Shown piece after piece: positions 51,050 through 60,617 of a stretch of DNA of 64,000 nt. This DNA is from Clostridia bacterium. GTDB taxonomy: Bacteria > Bacillota > Clostridia > UBA1381. The translations under genes were made by a program, and so were the position numbers. The DNA lies in NCBI GenBank assembly GCA_017935675.1, contig JAGBHE010000043.1, forward strand, positions 1 through 64,000, in the 5' to 3' direction. Below the pieces are notes generated by a model. That model was given only the letters and a program-made list of their open reading frames with translations, searched no databases and was not told the origin of the DNA. How positions within the stretch are numbered: the stretch's first letter is position 1; the number at the start of each line of letters is the position of its first letter.

Positions 51050-51688
51050 ATGTATGCAAAATATCTCAAGCGCCTTCTTGATATAATTTTATCTCTTCTT
51101 GCGTTAACCGTCCTCTCACCTGTTATGATTCTTTTGTACATACTTGTCCGCATAAAGCTGGGCTCACCGGTTATATTCAGGCAGAACAGAGTCGGGAAGA
51201 ACGAAAAGATTTTTACAATGTATAAATTCCGAAGCATGACAAACGAAAAGGATGCTGAAGGTAACTTGCTTCCCGACAGCGAAAGGACAACTTCCCTCGG
51301 CAGATTTCTGAGATCCTCATCATTGGACGAGCTGCCGGAGCTGATAAATATATTAAAGGGTGATTTATCCATTGTCGGCCCGCGTCCGCTGCTGGTTGAA
51401 TACCTTCCTTATTACAGTGATTATGAACGCAAACGCCACAATGTAAGAGGCGGTCTGACTCAGCCGGAGGTGCTGTATGACAAGGTATTTCCCTCTTGGG
51501 ACGAGCAATTGGAATATGAAGCATATTATGCGGAAAACATTACCTTCGCGACTGATTTAAAAATAATTATAAAAACAATTAAAATTATTTTTGGAAGATG
51601 CAGCAGCAATTACGGGGGAAAAACAAGGGAATCGCTGATTGCGGAAAGAGAAAAAGTACATCCGGCGGAGGTATCGGATTTAAGGTAG
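51050..51688 (+). CDS. Initiating sugar transferase (polyprenyl phosphoglycosyl transferase, PglC/EpsL-like)
   Basis: 212 aa. N-terminal membrane re-entrant helix (DIILSLLALTVLSPVMILL), then FRQNRVGKNEKIFTMYKFRSM, the Asp-Glu catalytic pair in SSLDELPELINIL and the conserved GPRPLLVEYL. Transfers the first sugar phosphate to undecaprenyl phosphate. Preceded by AAGGAG. With the aminotransferase and acetyltransferase it matches the N-L-M set of exopolysaccharide operons, so an acylated amino sugar is probably the first unit. Confidence 0.93.
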   Translation: MYAKYLKRLLDIILSLLALTVLSPVMILLYILVRIKLGSPVIFRQNRVGKNEKIFTMYKFRSMTNEKDAEGNLLPDSERTTSLGRFLRSSSLDELPELINILKGDLSIVGPRPLLVEYLPYYSDYERKRHNVRGGLTQPEVLYDKVFPSWDEQLEYEAYYAENITFATDLKIIIKTIKIIFGRCSSNYGGKTRESLIAEREKVHPAEVSDLR

Positions 51689-51731
51689 CATAACAACAGG
51701 GCAAAGCCCTTTTATTGAAGGAGATTATCAA

Positions 51732-52430
51732 ATGGTTATTTCAATTCATCAGCCTGATTATATTCCATGGCTGGGATTTTACTACAAAATGGCTCATTGC
51801 GATAAATTTGTATATCTTGATGACGCCCAGTTTTCAAACACCGCCGCCCATAACTTCAATGTGATAAAGGTTTCTCAGGGTGAACTGCGCTTAAAAATAC
51901 CTGTAGATTATAAGATGGGCGACAAGATTAACAATGTGCGTACAAAGGACGAGCTCGGATGGAAAAAGAAGCACCTGAAAACAATTGAATACAATTATTC
52001 AAAAGCGCCTTTCTTTAAAAAAATCTTTCCGGAGCTCAGTGACATTTATAATGATGAATATAAAAATATAGCGGATTTTAATATCAGGCTTAACGCTTAT
52101 ATTTGTGACGGCTTCGGAATAGCCCCCGAAATATACCGCTCCTCTGATTTAAACATTAACTCTGCAAGAGAAGAACGTGTACTCGATATATGCTCCGCCC
52201 TCGGGGGAGATGAATATCTATCCGGTAACGGAGCGCGTGCCTATCAGGTAGAGGAGCATTTTACGGACAGAAATATTAAATTGACTTATCTTGATTACAA
52301 GCCGATAGTATACGAACAGCTATGGGGCGATTTCCTGCCGTGTATGTCTGTGCTTGATTATTTATTCAACAAGGGTTTTGACTGGAACTACGTAGAAGAT
52401 TGTGTCAAACAGCTGAATACACAGGAGTAA
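51732..52430 (+). CDS. WbqC-like family protein
   Basis: 232 aa. WbqC signatures: ISIHQPDYIPWLGFYYKM, CDKFVYLDDAQFSN, and late YLSGNGARAYQ and LTYLDYKPIVYEQLWGDF. Members sit in O-antigen and capsule clusters and are thought to modify or transfer acyl/amino acid-type groups, but the activity is not established. GAAGGAG ribosome site. Confidence 0.85.
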   Translation: MVISIHQPDYIPWLGFYYKMAHCDKFVYLDDAQFSNTAAHNFNVIKVSQGELRLKIPVDYKMGDKINNVRTKDELGWKKKHLKTIEYNYSKAPFFKKIFPELSDIYNDEYKNIADFNIRLNAYICDGFGIAPEIYRSSDLNINSAREERVLDICSALGGDEYLSGNGARAYQVEEHFTDRNIKLTYLDYKPIVYEQLWGDFLPCMSVLDYLFNKGFDWNYVEDCVKQLNTQE

Positions 52431-52432
52431 GT

Positions 52433-53629
52433 ATGAATTTATTATATATAACTGCCGTCTGGACAGAGGACGGCGAATCAAACATGCATCTTGATTTTGT
52501 AAAGCAGGCGGCGGCAGAAGGAATAAACGTAACCGTTTTAGCTTTGTGCGAAGAACGCCTTGGGATAGAAACAAATTATAAAAAATATGAAAATTTTGAT
52601 ATAGTACATGTACACTGCGGTAACATCCAGAAAACAAATAAATACAAAAAAGTAATATCATCCGTAATGGCAAACCTTCAGATGGTTCACGCCGCAAATA
52701 AATATCTGAAAAAAAGGACCTTTGATGTCTGTGTCTGGTCAGTATCTACAACCTTAATTTATGTAGGAGTACGGATGCTGAAAGAAAAATTCAAAGCAGC
52801 GGAATATCTGCTTTTAAAAGAATACTGGCCCCAGGACCCTGTTGATTTGGGTGCAATGCGGGAGGGCGGCGCCGTATATTCCGTTTTAAAGCACGCTGAG
52901 AGAAGCATGCTCCAAGCAGCTGATTACATAGGTACAAGCTCCGAAGCCGGAACAAAGTATGTAATTGACAGGTATCCCGAAAACAGTTCAAAATGTGAAG
53001 TATGTCCGCACTGTGAGGAAGCAGTCGTTATCGATAAAACAGACAAAAAAGCCGTGTTAAAATCATATGGTCTGCCGGAGAATAAGACAATATTTATTTA
53101 CGGCGGTAATTTCGGTGTTTCTCAGGGTATTGATGACATGATTTCCTGCATAAGCACCGCAAGCGCCGTTGAAGACGCGTATTTTGTTCTCCTGGGCTCC
53201 GGTACTGAATATATGAAGGTCAAAAAGCATTTTGAGAATTATGAAAACGTCAGATTCATGGGCGGCATGAAGCATTCCGAATTTCTTCGGCTCGCGTCAG
53301 CCTGCGATGCCGGAATGATTTTTCTTTTTAAGGATTATAACGTTCCGAATATACCCGGAAAGCTTAACACATATTTAAATGCCGAGGTGCCGATTATTGC
53401 CTGTGTTGACAGAACAACTGATTTGGGAGATATCATATCTGAGGGCGGTGCCGGAATTAAGGTACGGTCAGGAGACGCCGCAGGCTTTAAAGCAGCAGTT
53501 GAGAAGCTGCAGGATGAAAGCCTTCGCAGGGAAATGTCCGAAAACGCGAAAAAACTGCTATATGAAAAATATACGCCGGATAAGACTGTTTCGATTATAA
53601 AAAATCACTTTATACAGGAGAGTTTATAG
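52433..53629 (+). CDS. Glycosyltransferase family 4 (GT-B)
   Basis: 398 aa. Start MNLLYITAVW at 52433, behind AGGAG; an upstream in-frame reading overlaps WbqC. Donor half with IFIYGGNFGVSQGIDDMI, RFMGGMKHSEFLRLASACDAG and KLNTYLNAEVPIIACVD. Retaining glycosyltransferase adding a sugar to the repeat unit; sugar unknown. Confidence 0.9.
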   Translation: MNLLYITAVWTEDGESNMHLDFVKQAAAEGINVTVLALCEERLGIETNYKKYENFDIVHVHCGNIQKTNKYKKVISSVMANLQMVHAANKYLKKRTFDVCVWSVSTTLIYVGVRMLKEKFKAAEYLLLKEYWPQDPVDLGAMREGGAVYSVLKHAERSMLQAADYIGTSSEAGTKYVIDRYPENSSKCEVCPHCEEAVVIDKTDKKAVLKSYGLPENKTIFIYGGNFGVSQGIDDMISCISTASAVEDAYFVLLGSGTEYMKVKKHFENYENVRFMGGMKHSEFLRLASACDAGMIFLFKDYNVPNIPGKLNTYLNAEVPIIACVDRTTDLGDIISEGGAGIKVRSGDAAGFKAAVEKLQDESLRREMSENAKKLLYEKYTPDKTVSIIKNHFIQESL

Positions 53630-53632
53630 TTT

Positions 53633-54733
53633 ATGGGAAAAGTATGTATAATCAGTGCGGTGGATTTATCGCGTATGACCATGGTGTCCGTATATACAGA
53701 TTATCTTGAAACTCACGGTATTGCGTACGACATAATTTACGTTGACAAATACAAGGATAAATCACCGTTCAAGGCATCCTCGCTGATTGCTTATAACGTG
53801 GACCGGTATGCAAACAGTATTTTACCGGTTAAATTCATGCATTTCTGGAAAATGAGAGATTTTCTCCGCTCGGCATTAAAATCCGGGAACTATGATTTTG
53901 CCATAGTATGGGGAGAATTGGCAGCATTTTTATTTTCGGACATTCTGAAAAAGATGATGTATAAAAAATATTGCCTGAACATAAGAGACTACTTTTATAA
54001 CGAAGTTCTGCCTGTCAGGGCAAGGCTTAAGGAGGCAGTGCTCGGAGCGTCATTCTGTACGGTTTCGTCAGACGCTTATTTAAAATACCTGCCGCCGGAA
54101 GGAAATTATATTTTCCTGCATAGCCTGAATAAAAAGATTATTTCCTCCCTGAAGCCACGCACATCATTGCGGGGGAAGGATGAACCGATCAGGATTTTAT
54201 ATATCGGGCTGATTGCAAGGCTGCCTTATGCTTATAAGCTTATTGACGAGCTGGGAAATGATACGAGATTCGAGTTGATTTTCGCAGGAATCGGCTCTGA
54301 AAATATTGATAAATACATAGAAAACAAGAATTACGGCAACGTAATTACATACGGCTCCTTTCCGCAGTCGGAGACGGCGGCGTACCTTGAAAAAGCGGAC
54401 ATATTATATAACCTGTACGGCTACGGAAACAAGCATTTTGACACAGCCCTGTCCATCAAGCTCTATTATGCGATATATATGCATTTACCCATAATGGTTT
54501 TTGAGGGAACGCAGACAAAGGAAACGGCACAGGAATGCGGATTGGCATTTACTCTGAACGGTTCGGACTACTCCGGAATAGGTGACAGGCTGTACAATTA
54601 TTATCACAGTCTTAATTTAACTGAAATTTCGGAAAAGTGCGATAATTACATGAATAAAATAAACGACAGTCATTTACAGCTTAAGCGTTATCTTGATAAT
54701 GTATTGGCAGACGAGGGTGAGAAGAATAAATGA
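53633..54733 (+). CDS. GT4-like glycosyltransferase
   Basis: 366 aa. Weakly conserved GT-B protein: ILYIGLIARLPYAYKLIDEL, GSFPQSETAAYLEKADILY and SIKLYYAIYMHLPIMVFEG fit donor-site positions of family 4. GGAGAG upstream. Its stop overlaps the next start by 4 bases. Acceptor and donor unknown. Confidence 0.75.
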   Translation: MGKVCIISAVDLSRMTMVSVYTDYLETHGIAYDIIYVDKYKDKSPFKASSLIAYNVDRYANSILPVKFMHFWKMRDFLRSALKSGNYDFAIVWGELAAFLFSDILKKMMYKKYCLNIRDYFYNEVLPVRARLKEAVLGASFCTVSSDAYLKYLPPEGNYIFLHSLNKKIISSLKPRTSLRGKDEPIRILYIGLIARLPYAYKLIDELGNDTRFELIFAGIGSENIDKYIENKNYGNVITYGSFPQSETAAYLEKADILYNLYGYGNKHFDTALSIKLYYAIYMHLPIMVFEGTQTKETAQECGLAFTLNGSDYSGIGDRLYNYYHSLNLTEISEKCDNYMNKINDSHLQLKRYLDNVLADEGEKNK

Positions 54734-55821
54734 AAAAGATTTTTATGATGGTATATAACGATATAAGCACCGATGCGCGTGTTATGCGAGCAGCGCAGGC
54801 GCTGTGCAGCCGTTATGAAGTATACCTGTATGCCGTAGGCAGACCGGAGGGACTTGATGTAAAAAGCATACCTGTAAAAAACTGCAGTTCAATCGGCGGA
54901 AAGCTTAATAACCTGAGGTTTATTTTGGGCGCCGTAACAAACTGCCTGAAAATCAAACCCGATATAGTATACGGTCATGATATATTTTCAGCCATTCCCC
55001 TTGTTATATTGCGGCTTTTAAACAAAAAAAGCAAGTATGTTTATGATGCGCATGAGCTGTTTATAAAACACAAAGAGGTTAAATATCCTCTGCTTGACAG
55101 AATTCAGTTTTTTTTCGAAGCACGTGCCGTTAAAACCTCAGACATGGTTATATGCGCTCTGCGGCAGAGGGGCGAAATAATGATGAAATATCACAAGCTG
55201 GATAAGCCCCCCGTTGAAATAAAAAATATTTCTTATCTTCCGGACGCCGAATATAAAGCTTTTACCGATAAATTTGAAAGCTTTTTTAAGACAGAAAGCT
55301 TTAAGATTATATATGCCGGCGGAATTCTGCCGGGAAGGCGTCTCGATAAGCTTATAAAAGCGGTAAACGAGCTGGGAAAAGGCTACAGCCTTATGATAGT
55401 CGGCAACGGACCTGACTATGAAAGAATCAAGCACTTAGCTGAAGAAACAGGCAACAATAATATAATTGTTACAGGCTCTGTTCCCTACCGAAAGCTTTCT
55501 GCGGTTTTAAAGAATTTTAACGCGGGATATTTATACTATCCTACCGATAACGACAACAATCTGTATTGTGCACCAAACAAGATTTATGAATATGCCGGTG
55601 TGGATTTACCGATTATTTCAAACGAAAATCCTACTGTTATGAGCATGTTTAACGAATATAAGATAGGCGTTTGCAATGATAACATAACGGAAGCAATAAA
55701 ATATGTTGAACAGTTCAGAAATGATTTGCTGTGCAATATGGAAGCATTCAGAAACAACAATACACTGAAAGGTGAGGAGGAAAAACTGGCAGAAGCCATG
55801 GAGCTCTGCGAAAGCTTATGA
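54730..55821 (+). CDS. Glycosyltransferase family 4
   Basis: 363 aa. N-terminal YNDISTDARVMRAAQAL, then DAHELF, IIYAGGILPGRRLDKLIKA, IVTGSVPYRKLSAVL and NKIYEYAGVDLPIISNE. Overlaps both neighbours by 4 bases (ATGA), so tightly coupled. Probably transfers a hexose or amino sugar. Confidence 0.88.
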   Translation: MKKIFMMVYNDISTDARVMRAAQALCSRYEVYLYAVGRPEGLDVKSIPVKNCSSIGGKLNNLRFILGAVTNCLKIKPDIVYGHDIFSAIPLVILRLLNKKSKYVYDAHELFIKHKEVKYPLLDRIQFFFEARAVKTSDMVICALRQRGEIMMKYHKLDKPPVEIKNISYLPDAEYKAFTDKFESFFKTESFKIIYAGGILPGRRLDKLIKAVNELGKGYSLMIVGNGPDYERIKHLAEETGNNNIIVTGSVPYRKLSAVLKNFNAGYLYYPTDNDNNLYCAPNKIYEYAGVDLPIISNENPTVMSMFNEYKIGVCNDNITEAIKYVEQFRNDLLCNMEAFRNNNTLKGEEEKLAEAMELCESL

Positions 55822-57020
55822 TTAAAACAAAAAATACCTTACTGTTATACCTGATGTGTTTTGTAATTTTTTTCGAGCACATAAACTATTTTATGCATAC
55901 CTGCTTTAAAATACTGCATTTTCCGAGCGTCTATACAACAAGGCTGATGCTCCTTTTATATGGTTTGGCTTTTATTTTTGTTGTGATAAAAAGAATCACT
56001 AAGGCAGCGCCGGCTTTGCTGGTGCCGCTGATTATATCTGTATTATATGTGGTAACCATGCTTTTGCTTGAGGATAATTTTCACTATGTTTCCGAGGCAA
56101 TAAACGAAAAGCTGTTTTTATACGGCATACCCACCTACATAGTTATATATGTAATGGATGATTTTGATGAAATAGATACCGTGCTTTCAAAATATTGTCT
56201 GCTGATTCTTTTTTCATACTCCCTGGCGATTTTCCTTGAAAGGTTTTATCCGTCGTATTTTGTTGAAACGGACTATCAGGGAATTTCATACGGACTGTTA
56301 ATACCCTTTGTATATTATACCTGCAGGCGCAGCCGTAAAACCACTGACTACTTTATTGTGGGCTTTACCATGATACTTCTTATTTTCTTCGGCGGCAGAG
56401 GGCCGATAATATGCGCCCTGCTGACGCTTATATATAAGCTTTTTGAACGTGCTGATGAAAATAAGTTTTTAATAATCATAATAGGCGTTGTAATTTTTCT
56501 GCTGCTTACCTATTATGAAAGCATACTTGGACAGATTGTCCGGATTTCCGAAAAATATGATTTTTCCGGCAGTATAATAAAATACTATGAAATGGGTGAT
56601 ATATTCAGCGACAGCGGAAGAAATAACATACAGGATATATCGAAAAAAATCATCGGAGACTATCCCTTGTTCGGCTGCGGTCTCGGCGCCGACAGGTACT
56701 ACCTCGGAAAATACGGCTTTAAATACGGGAATTATCCACATAATATGATACTTGAGCTTTGCATACATTACGGCGTGATTGTCGGAGCCGCTCTTTTCAT
56801 AACGATTCTTATTGGTATTTTCAAATCATTTGCCAACAGAAAACGCAATACCGGCGCTTACATAATATTTGAGATATGCTGCTTATCAACCGGCTTTGCA
56901 GTACTGCTGTTTTCATCAAGCTATCTGACATCACAGCTGTTTTTTGCAATGCTGGCTGTCATGCTAAAATTCAGAGGAGGAAAATCGTATGAAAAGATTA
57001 GGAATTCTGACCTTTCATAA
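55818..57020 (+). CDS. O-antigen ligase/polymerase-like membrane protein (Wzy candidate)
   Basis: 400 aa, about 10-11 membrane helices. The large loop has the typical FFGGRGPIICALL and a later DYPLFGCGLGADRYYLGKYG...YPHNMILELCIHYG motif of Wzy/WaaL-type proteins. Polymerises the lipid-linked repeat units outside the membrane. Its end overlaps the pyruvyl transferase start by 32 bp. Confidence 0.85.
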   Translation: MIKTKNTLLLYLMCFVIFFEHINYFMHTCFKILHFPSVYTTRLMLLLYGLAFIFVVIKRITKAAPALLVPLIISVLYVVTMLLLEDNFHYVSEAINEKLFLYGIPTYIVIYVMDDFDEIDTVLSKYCLLILFSYSLAIFLERFYPSYFVETDYQGISYGLLIPFVYYTCRRSRKTTDYFIVGFTMILLIFFGGRGPIICALLTLIYKLFERADENKFLIIIIGVVIFLLLTYYESILGQIVRISEKYDFSGSIIKYYEMGDIFSDSGRNNIQDISKKIIGDYPLFGCGLGADRYYLGKYGFKYGNYPHNMILELCIHYGVIVGAALFITILIGIFKSFANRKRNTGAYIIFEICCLSTGFAVLLFSSSYLTSQLFFAMLAVMLKFRGGKSYEKIRNSDLS

Positions 57021-58239
57021 AAGCATAAATTACGGCGCCTTTATGCAGATGTACAGCTTGTATACACGCTTAAAACAGGATTTTCCGGAGCTTGAGGTTG
57101 AGGTCATCGATTATACGTCAAAAAGAATTCAGAACAAGTACTCATGTAATGCGCTGACCTACATTTTTTCCTCTGTCAGAGAGCTTCGCAAAACCTCCGC
57201 TGTATGCGTATGCAAAGCAACGTTAAAAAACACATACAATGTAATTTTCAAACGCGGCTTTTTAAAAAAGCGGCAAACCATGAGAAAAGCCTTTAATGAA
57301 TGCCTCGGTTATGTAAAGCTGTCAGATAAATCCTTCTGCACAGATAATTTCACAGAGGTTTCCGAATATATAAGCAAAAGATATGATATTGTGGTTGTGG
57401 GAAGTGACTGTGTTTGGGAATTCAACAATTATCCTTTTCCGAATATCTATTTTCTGCATGATGTAACAGGTGTAAAAAAGCTTAGCTATGCCGCCTGTGC
57501 ACAGGGTATTTTGTATAAAAATCTCAGCGAAGACCAAAAGAAATATTTAGCGGACAGCTGGCGCGGATTTGATTATCTCGGCGTCCGTGATACCGCCACC
57601 GAAGCTCTTGTTGCCGAAGTGGATAAAACGCTTGATATCAGGCACAACTGCGATCCCACACTTTTTCTTGATCTTTCCGCAGTTCCGGTTGAAATGAGCC
57701 GAATCCGTGAAAAATTCCGCCAAGCGGGAGTCGACCTTAATAAACCGGTTATCGGTCTGATGGGGAATGAATATGTAGGAAAACTATGCCGGGATATTGT
57801 AGGAAATGAGTATCAGATAGCTGCAATTTACGAAGAAAATCCTTATGCTGATTTCTATATTAATGATTTGACGCCCTTTGAATGGTCAAGGTGCTTTTCA
57901 TTGTTTGACTTTGTATTTACAAACAAGTTTCACGGCACTATTTTTTCTCTTAAGAATAACATACCTGTATTTTCTTTTGATTACTTTGCGGAAAATTCCG
58001 AGTATTCAAACAACGGTATGACAAAGCTGCGGGACTTATATGAACGTATCGGCTTAAAAGGTGAATTTTACCATATCGGCAAAAAGAAATATTCCGAAAT
58101 TGAAATTTCAGAGCTTAAAGAGTTGTTTTCCGAGCAGATTAAGCTTCAAAAAGAAACTGTTCTTTCTGATAATTTATCGGAGGAAGCAAAAGAATATACA
58201 GACTTTTATAATCGGCTGACTAATCTTTGGTGCTTTTAA
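56989..58239 (+). CDS. Polysaccharide pyruvyl transferase family protein
   Basis: 416 aa. Fold marked by GILTFHKSINYGAFMQMYSL, VVGSDCVWEF, LSYAACAQG, DYLGVRDTAT, CDPTLFLD and FTNKFHGTIFSLKNNIPVF. Transfers a pyruvate ketal from phosphoenolpyruvate to sugars. CsaB-type members of this family pyruvylate wall polymer, which is the ligand of SLH domains. AGGAGG 8 nt upstream. Many SLH proteins occur in this window (9450-17159). Confidence 0.85.
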   Translation: MKRLGILTFHKSINYGAFMQMYSLYTRLKQDFPELEVEVIDYTSKRIQNKYSCNALTYIFSSVRELRKTSAVCVCKATLKNTYNVIFKRGFLKKRQTMRKAFNECLGYVKLSDKSFCTDNFTEVSEYISKRYDIVVVGSDCVWEFNNYPFPNIYFLHDVTGVKKLSYAACAQGILYKNLSEDQKKYLADSWRGFDYLGVRDTATEALVAEVDKTLDIRHNCDPTLFLDLSAVPVEMSRIREKFRQAGVDLNKPVIGLMGNEYVGKLCRDIVGNEYQIAAIYEENPYADFYINDLTPFEWSRCFSLFDFVFTNKFHGTIFSLKNNIPVFSFDYFAENSEYSNNGMTKLRDLYERIGLKGEFYHIGKKKYSEIEISELKELFSEQIKLQKETVLSDNLSEEAKEYTDFYNRLTNLWCF

Positions 58240-58273
58240 CCCTTTAATATATACGAAGGAGGTTTTTCTGTTA

Positions 58274-59830
58274 ATGAAATCGCGCTTAAATGCTGTAGCA
58301 GTCAATACAACAATCGGAATTATTCAAAAGATAATTACAGTTATAGCAAATCTTGCAATACAAATAATATTCGTCAGAACTTTGGGAAAGCAGTATGCAG
58401 GAATATCGTCATTGTTTACTTCTGTATTGACCGTGTTATCATTTGCAGAGCTTGGTATCGGAACAGCTATTACATATAATTTATATAAACCTATTGCAGA
58501 AAAAAATACCGCGCGCATCGGCGCATATATGAATTTTTATTCAGCCGCATATAAAATAGTAGCCCTTGTAGTTCTTGCAGCGGGAATAATATGCTGTCCG
58601 TTATTGCCTTACATAGTAAAATCCGTTCCGGACATAAAAGAGAATATATTGATAATATATTTGCTTTTTGTTGCCGACACAGCCGTATCATACCTGATGA
58701 TATATAAGGCAACATTTTTAAACGCCTGCCAGGAAAATTACATTTCCTCAATCGTTCACACAGCTGTTATCATTGTAAAAGTTATTGCTATAGCAATTTT
58801 ATTAATACTGTGGAAAAATTATTACGCTTATCTTATTGTTACGGTTATTTTAACCTTGCTTCAGAATCTGATTATTTCGTGTATTGCGAATAAAAAATAT
58901 CCGTTTCTTAAGCAAATGCGCAAATATCGCTTAAGCAAGGAAGAAAAGAAGCATGTTTACAAGGATGTTTATGCCATGTCTCTTTACAAGGTTTCCGGGA
59001 CAGTGCTGAACGGGACTGACAACATTATCATATCCGGAGGTCTCGGGACATCATATGTTGGTCTTATGTCAAATTACAATTTGATTATCAGGCAGGTATA
59101 TGATGTTATTATACAATTCTTTTCTTCGGCTACCTCAAGTATAGGGAATTTATCTACCGAAAATAATGTTGACTATGAACATTGCATATTTGAAACCCTG
59201 AACTTTATATCCTTTTGGATTTTTGCCTTTTCTGCAATATCGGTTTTTGTAATAGCAAATCCGTTTATTGAACTGTGCTTCGGAAGTCAATATGTTTGCA
59301 CATTGGCAGTTCTGGCTGTGCTTGTAATAGATTTGTATGTAAAAGGTATGATGAATCCCGTTTCAGCTTTCAGAACCTCTCACGGATTATTTGTGCAGGG
59401 AAAATACCGTCCTCTTATTATGGCAATAATTAATATTGTGCTGTCTTTAATATTGTTAAAATATTTTGGTTTAATAGGTGTATTTCTTGCAACTGTTATT
59501 TCACGGATAGTTACACAGGTCTGGTTTGACCCATATATTGTATACAAGCATGTATTTAAAAAAAGTCCCTTTATATATTTTAAAAAATATATAAAATGGA
59601 CATTGACAGCACTGCTGTGTGCAGCTGTGACATTTCTGCTGGCAGAAGCGCTGCCTTTTAAATCATCGCTGCTGCTAACAATCGTTATGCGGATCATTTT
59701 ATGTATAGCAGTTCCGAATGTAATGATTTTTCTGATTTATAAAAAAACCTACGAGTTCAGAAAAACAATGGAATTCGGACAGTCTATTCTGAAAAAAATC
59801 AAAAGTAAAATAAAAATGAAGGGTGCTTGA
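58274..59830 (+). CDS. Wzx-type oligosaccharide flippase
   Basis: 518 aa, 12-14 membrane helices, MOP/MATE-like. Contains RTLGKQYAGISSLFTSVLTVLS and a conserved AELGIGTAITYNL near residue 60, then AMLSLYKVSGT...DNIIISGGLG. Carries lipid-linked repeat units across the membrane. GAAGGAGG site. Confidence 0.92.
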   Translation: MKSRLNAVAVNTTIGIIQKIITVIANLAIQIIFVRTLGKQYAGISSLFTSVLTVLSFAELGIGTAITYNLYKPIAEKNTARIGAYMNFYSAAYKIVALVVLAAGIICCPLLPYIVKSVPDIKENILIIYLLFVADTAVSYLMIYKATFLNACQENYISSIVHTAVIIVKVIAIAILLILWKNYYAYLIVTVILTLLQNLIISCIANKKYPFLKQMRKYRLSKEEKKHVYKDVYAMSLYKVSGTVLNGTDNIIISGGLGTSYVGLMSNYNLIIRQVYDVIIQFFSSATSSIGNLSTENNVDYEHCIFETLNFISFWIFAFSAISVFVIANPFIELCFGSQYVCTLAVLAVLVIDLYVKGMMNPVSAFRTSHGLFVQGKYRPLIMAIINIVLSLILLKYFGLIGVFLATVISRIVTQVWFDPYIVYKHVFKKSPFIYFKKYIKWTLTALLCAAVTFLLAEALPFKSSLLLTIVMRIILCIAVPNVMIFLIYKKTYEFRKTMEFGQSILKKIKSKIKMKGA

Positions 59831-59831
59831 T

Positions 59832-60617
59832 ATGTTAGATAAGGTGATTAATAAATTAAAGCATTTAAAAGCAAAGCATTATATACAGCATAATGAAAAA
59901 GAGTTTTCAAGCGGTAATCACAGAATAAAATACCTGTTCAGCCCATGCCAGGGAAGCTCGGATCTGATTGTTGTGTTCAGCGCTTTTCCGGGCAGCGGAA
60001 AGAAAGCAGGCTATAACATGGTTTCTACCTTCGGAAAAGCAAAAATTAACAAGCTGTATATTCTGGATGACTTCGGATATATGAACAGAGGCTCATATTA
60101 CCTTTCCGAAAACGGTGATTTTTACGTAAGAGAGCTTACAATAAAGCTCATTGAAAGGTTTTCGGAAAACATGACAAGGAGAACCTTTCTCGGAAGCAGC
60201 AAGGGCGGTTACGCAGCTCTGTATTTCGGCTTGCTCCTCGGAGCTGACGCGATTCTTGCCGGAGCTCCGCAGTATTATTTGGGAAACTATCTTACAAGCA
60301 AGCCCGAGCATATACCTATACTGGACGCCATGGCAGGAAACCATGACGCTGAGACGGCAGAGCTTTACAATAACTTAATGAAAAAGCTTATAACTGCGGA
60401 GGAAACAGACAGAAGCTGCAGTATAACCATTCATTATTCAAAGCAGGAGCCTACATATGAAGCGCATATAAAGGATATGCTGAAATGCTTAAAGGAAAAT
60501 AATTATAAAGTCGCTGAGGACGTTGCCGAGTATAAAAACCACGGCGATGTTTCCGGATTTTTCCCGGCTTTATGTTTAAATATAATAAAAAAAACGGAGG
60601 GTAAAAAAAATGATTAA
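59832..60617 (+). CDS. Alpha/beta-hydrolase-like protein with GSSKGG elbow, in a polysaccharide operon
   Basis: 261 aa. VVFSAFPGSGKKAGYN, FLGSSKGGYAALYFGLLLGAD (nucleophile Ser in GSSKGG) and late EYKNHGDVSGFF with a likely His. Resembles the Asp2-like and XcbB/CpsF-type capsule proteins. It could acylate or deacylate the glycan. The ATG at 59832 follows GAAGGGTG; a GTG at 59823 would overlap the flippase stop. Function not known. Confidence 0.6.
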   Translation: MLDKVINKLKHLKAKHYIQHNEKEFSSGNHRIKYLFSPCQGSSDLIVVFSAFPGSGKKAGYNMVSTFGKAKINKLYILDDFGYMNRGSYYLSENGDFYVRELTIKLIERFSENMTRRTFLGSSKGGYAALYFGLLLGADAILAGAPQYYLGNYLTSKPEHIPILDAMAGNHDAETAELYNNLMKKLITAEETDRSCSITIHYSKQEPTYEAHIKDMLKCLKENNYKVAEDVAEYKNHGDVSGFFPALCLNIIKKTEGKKND

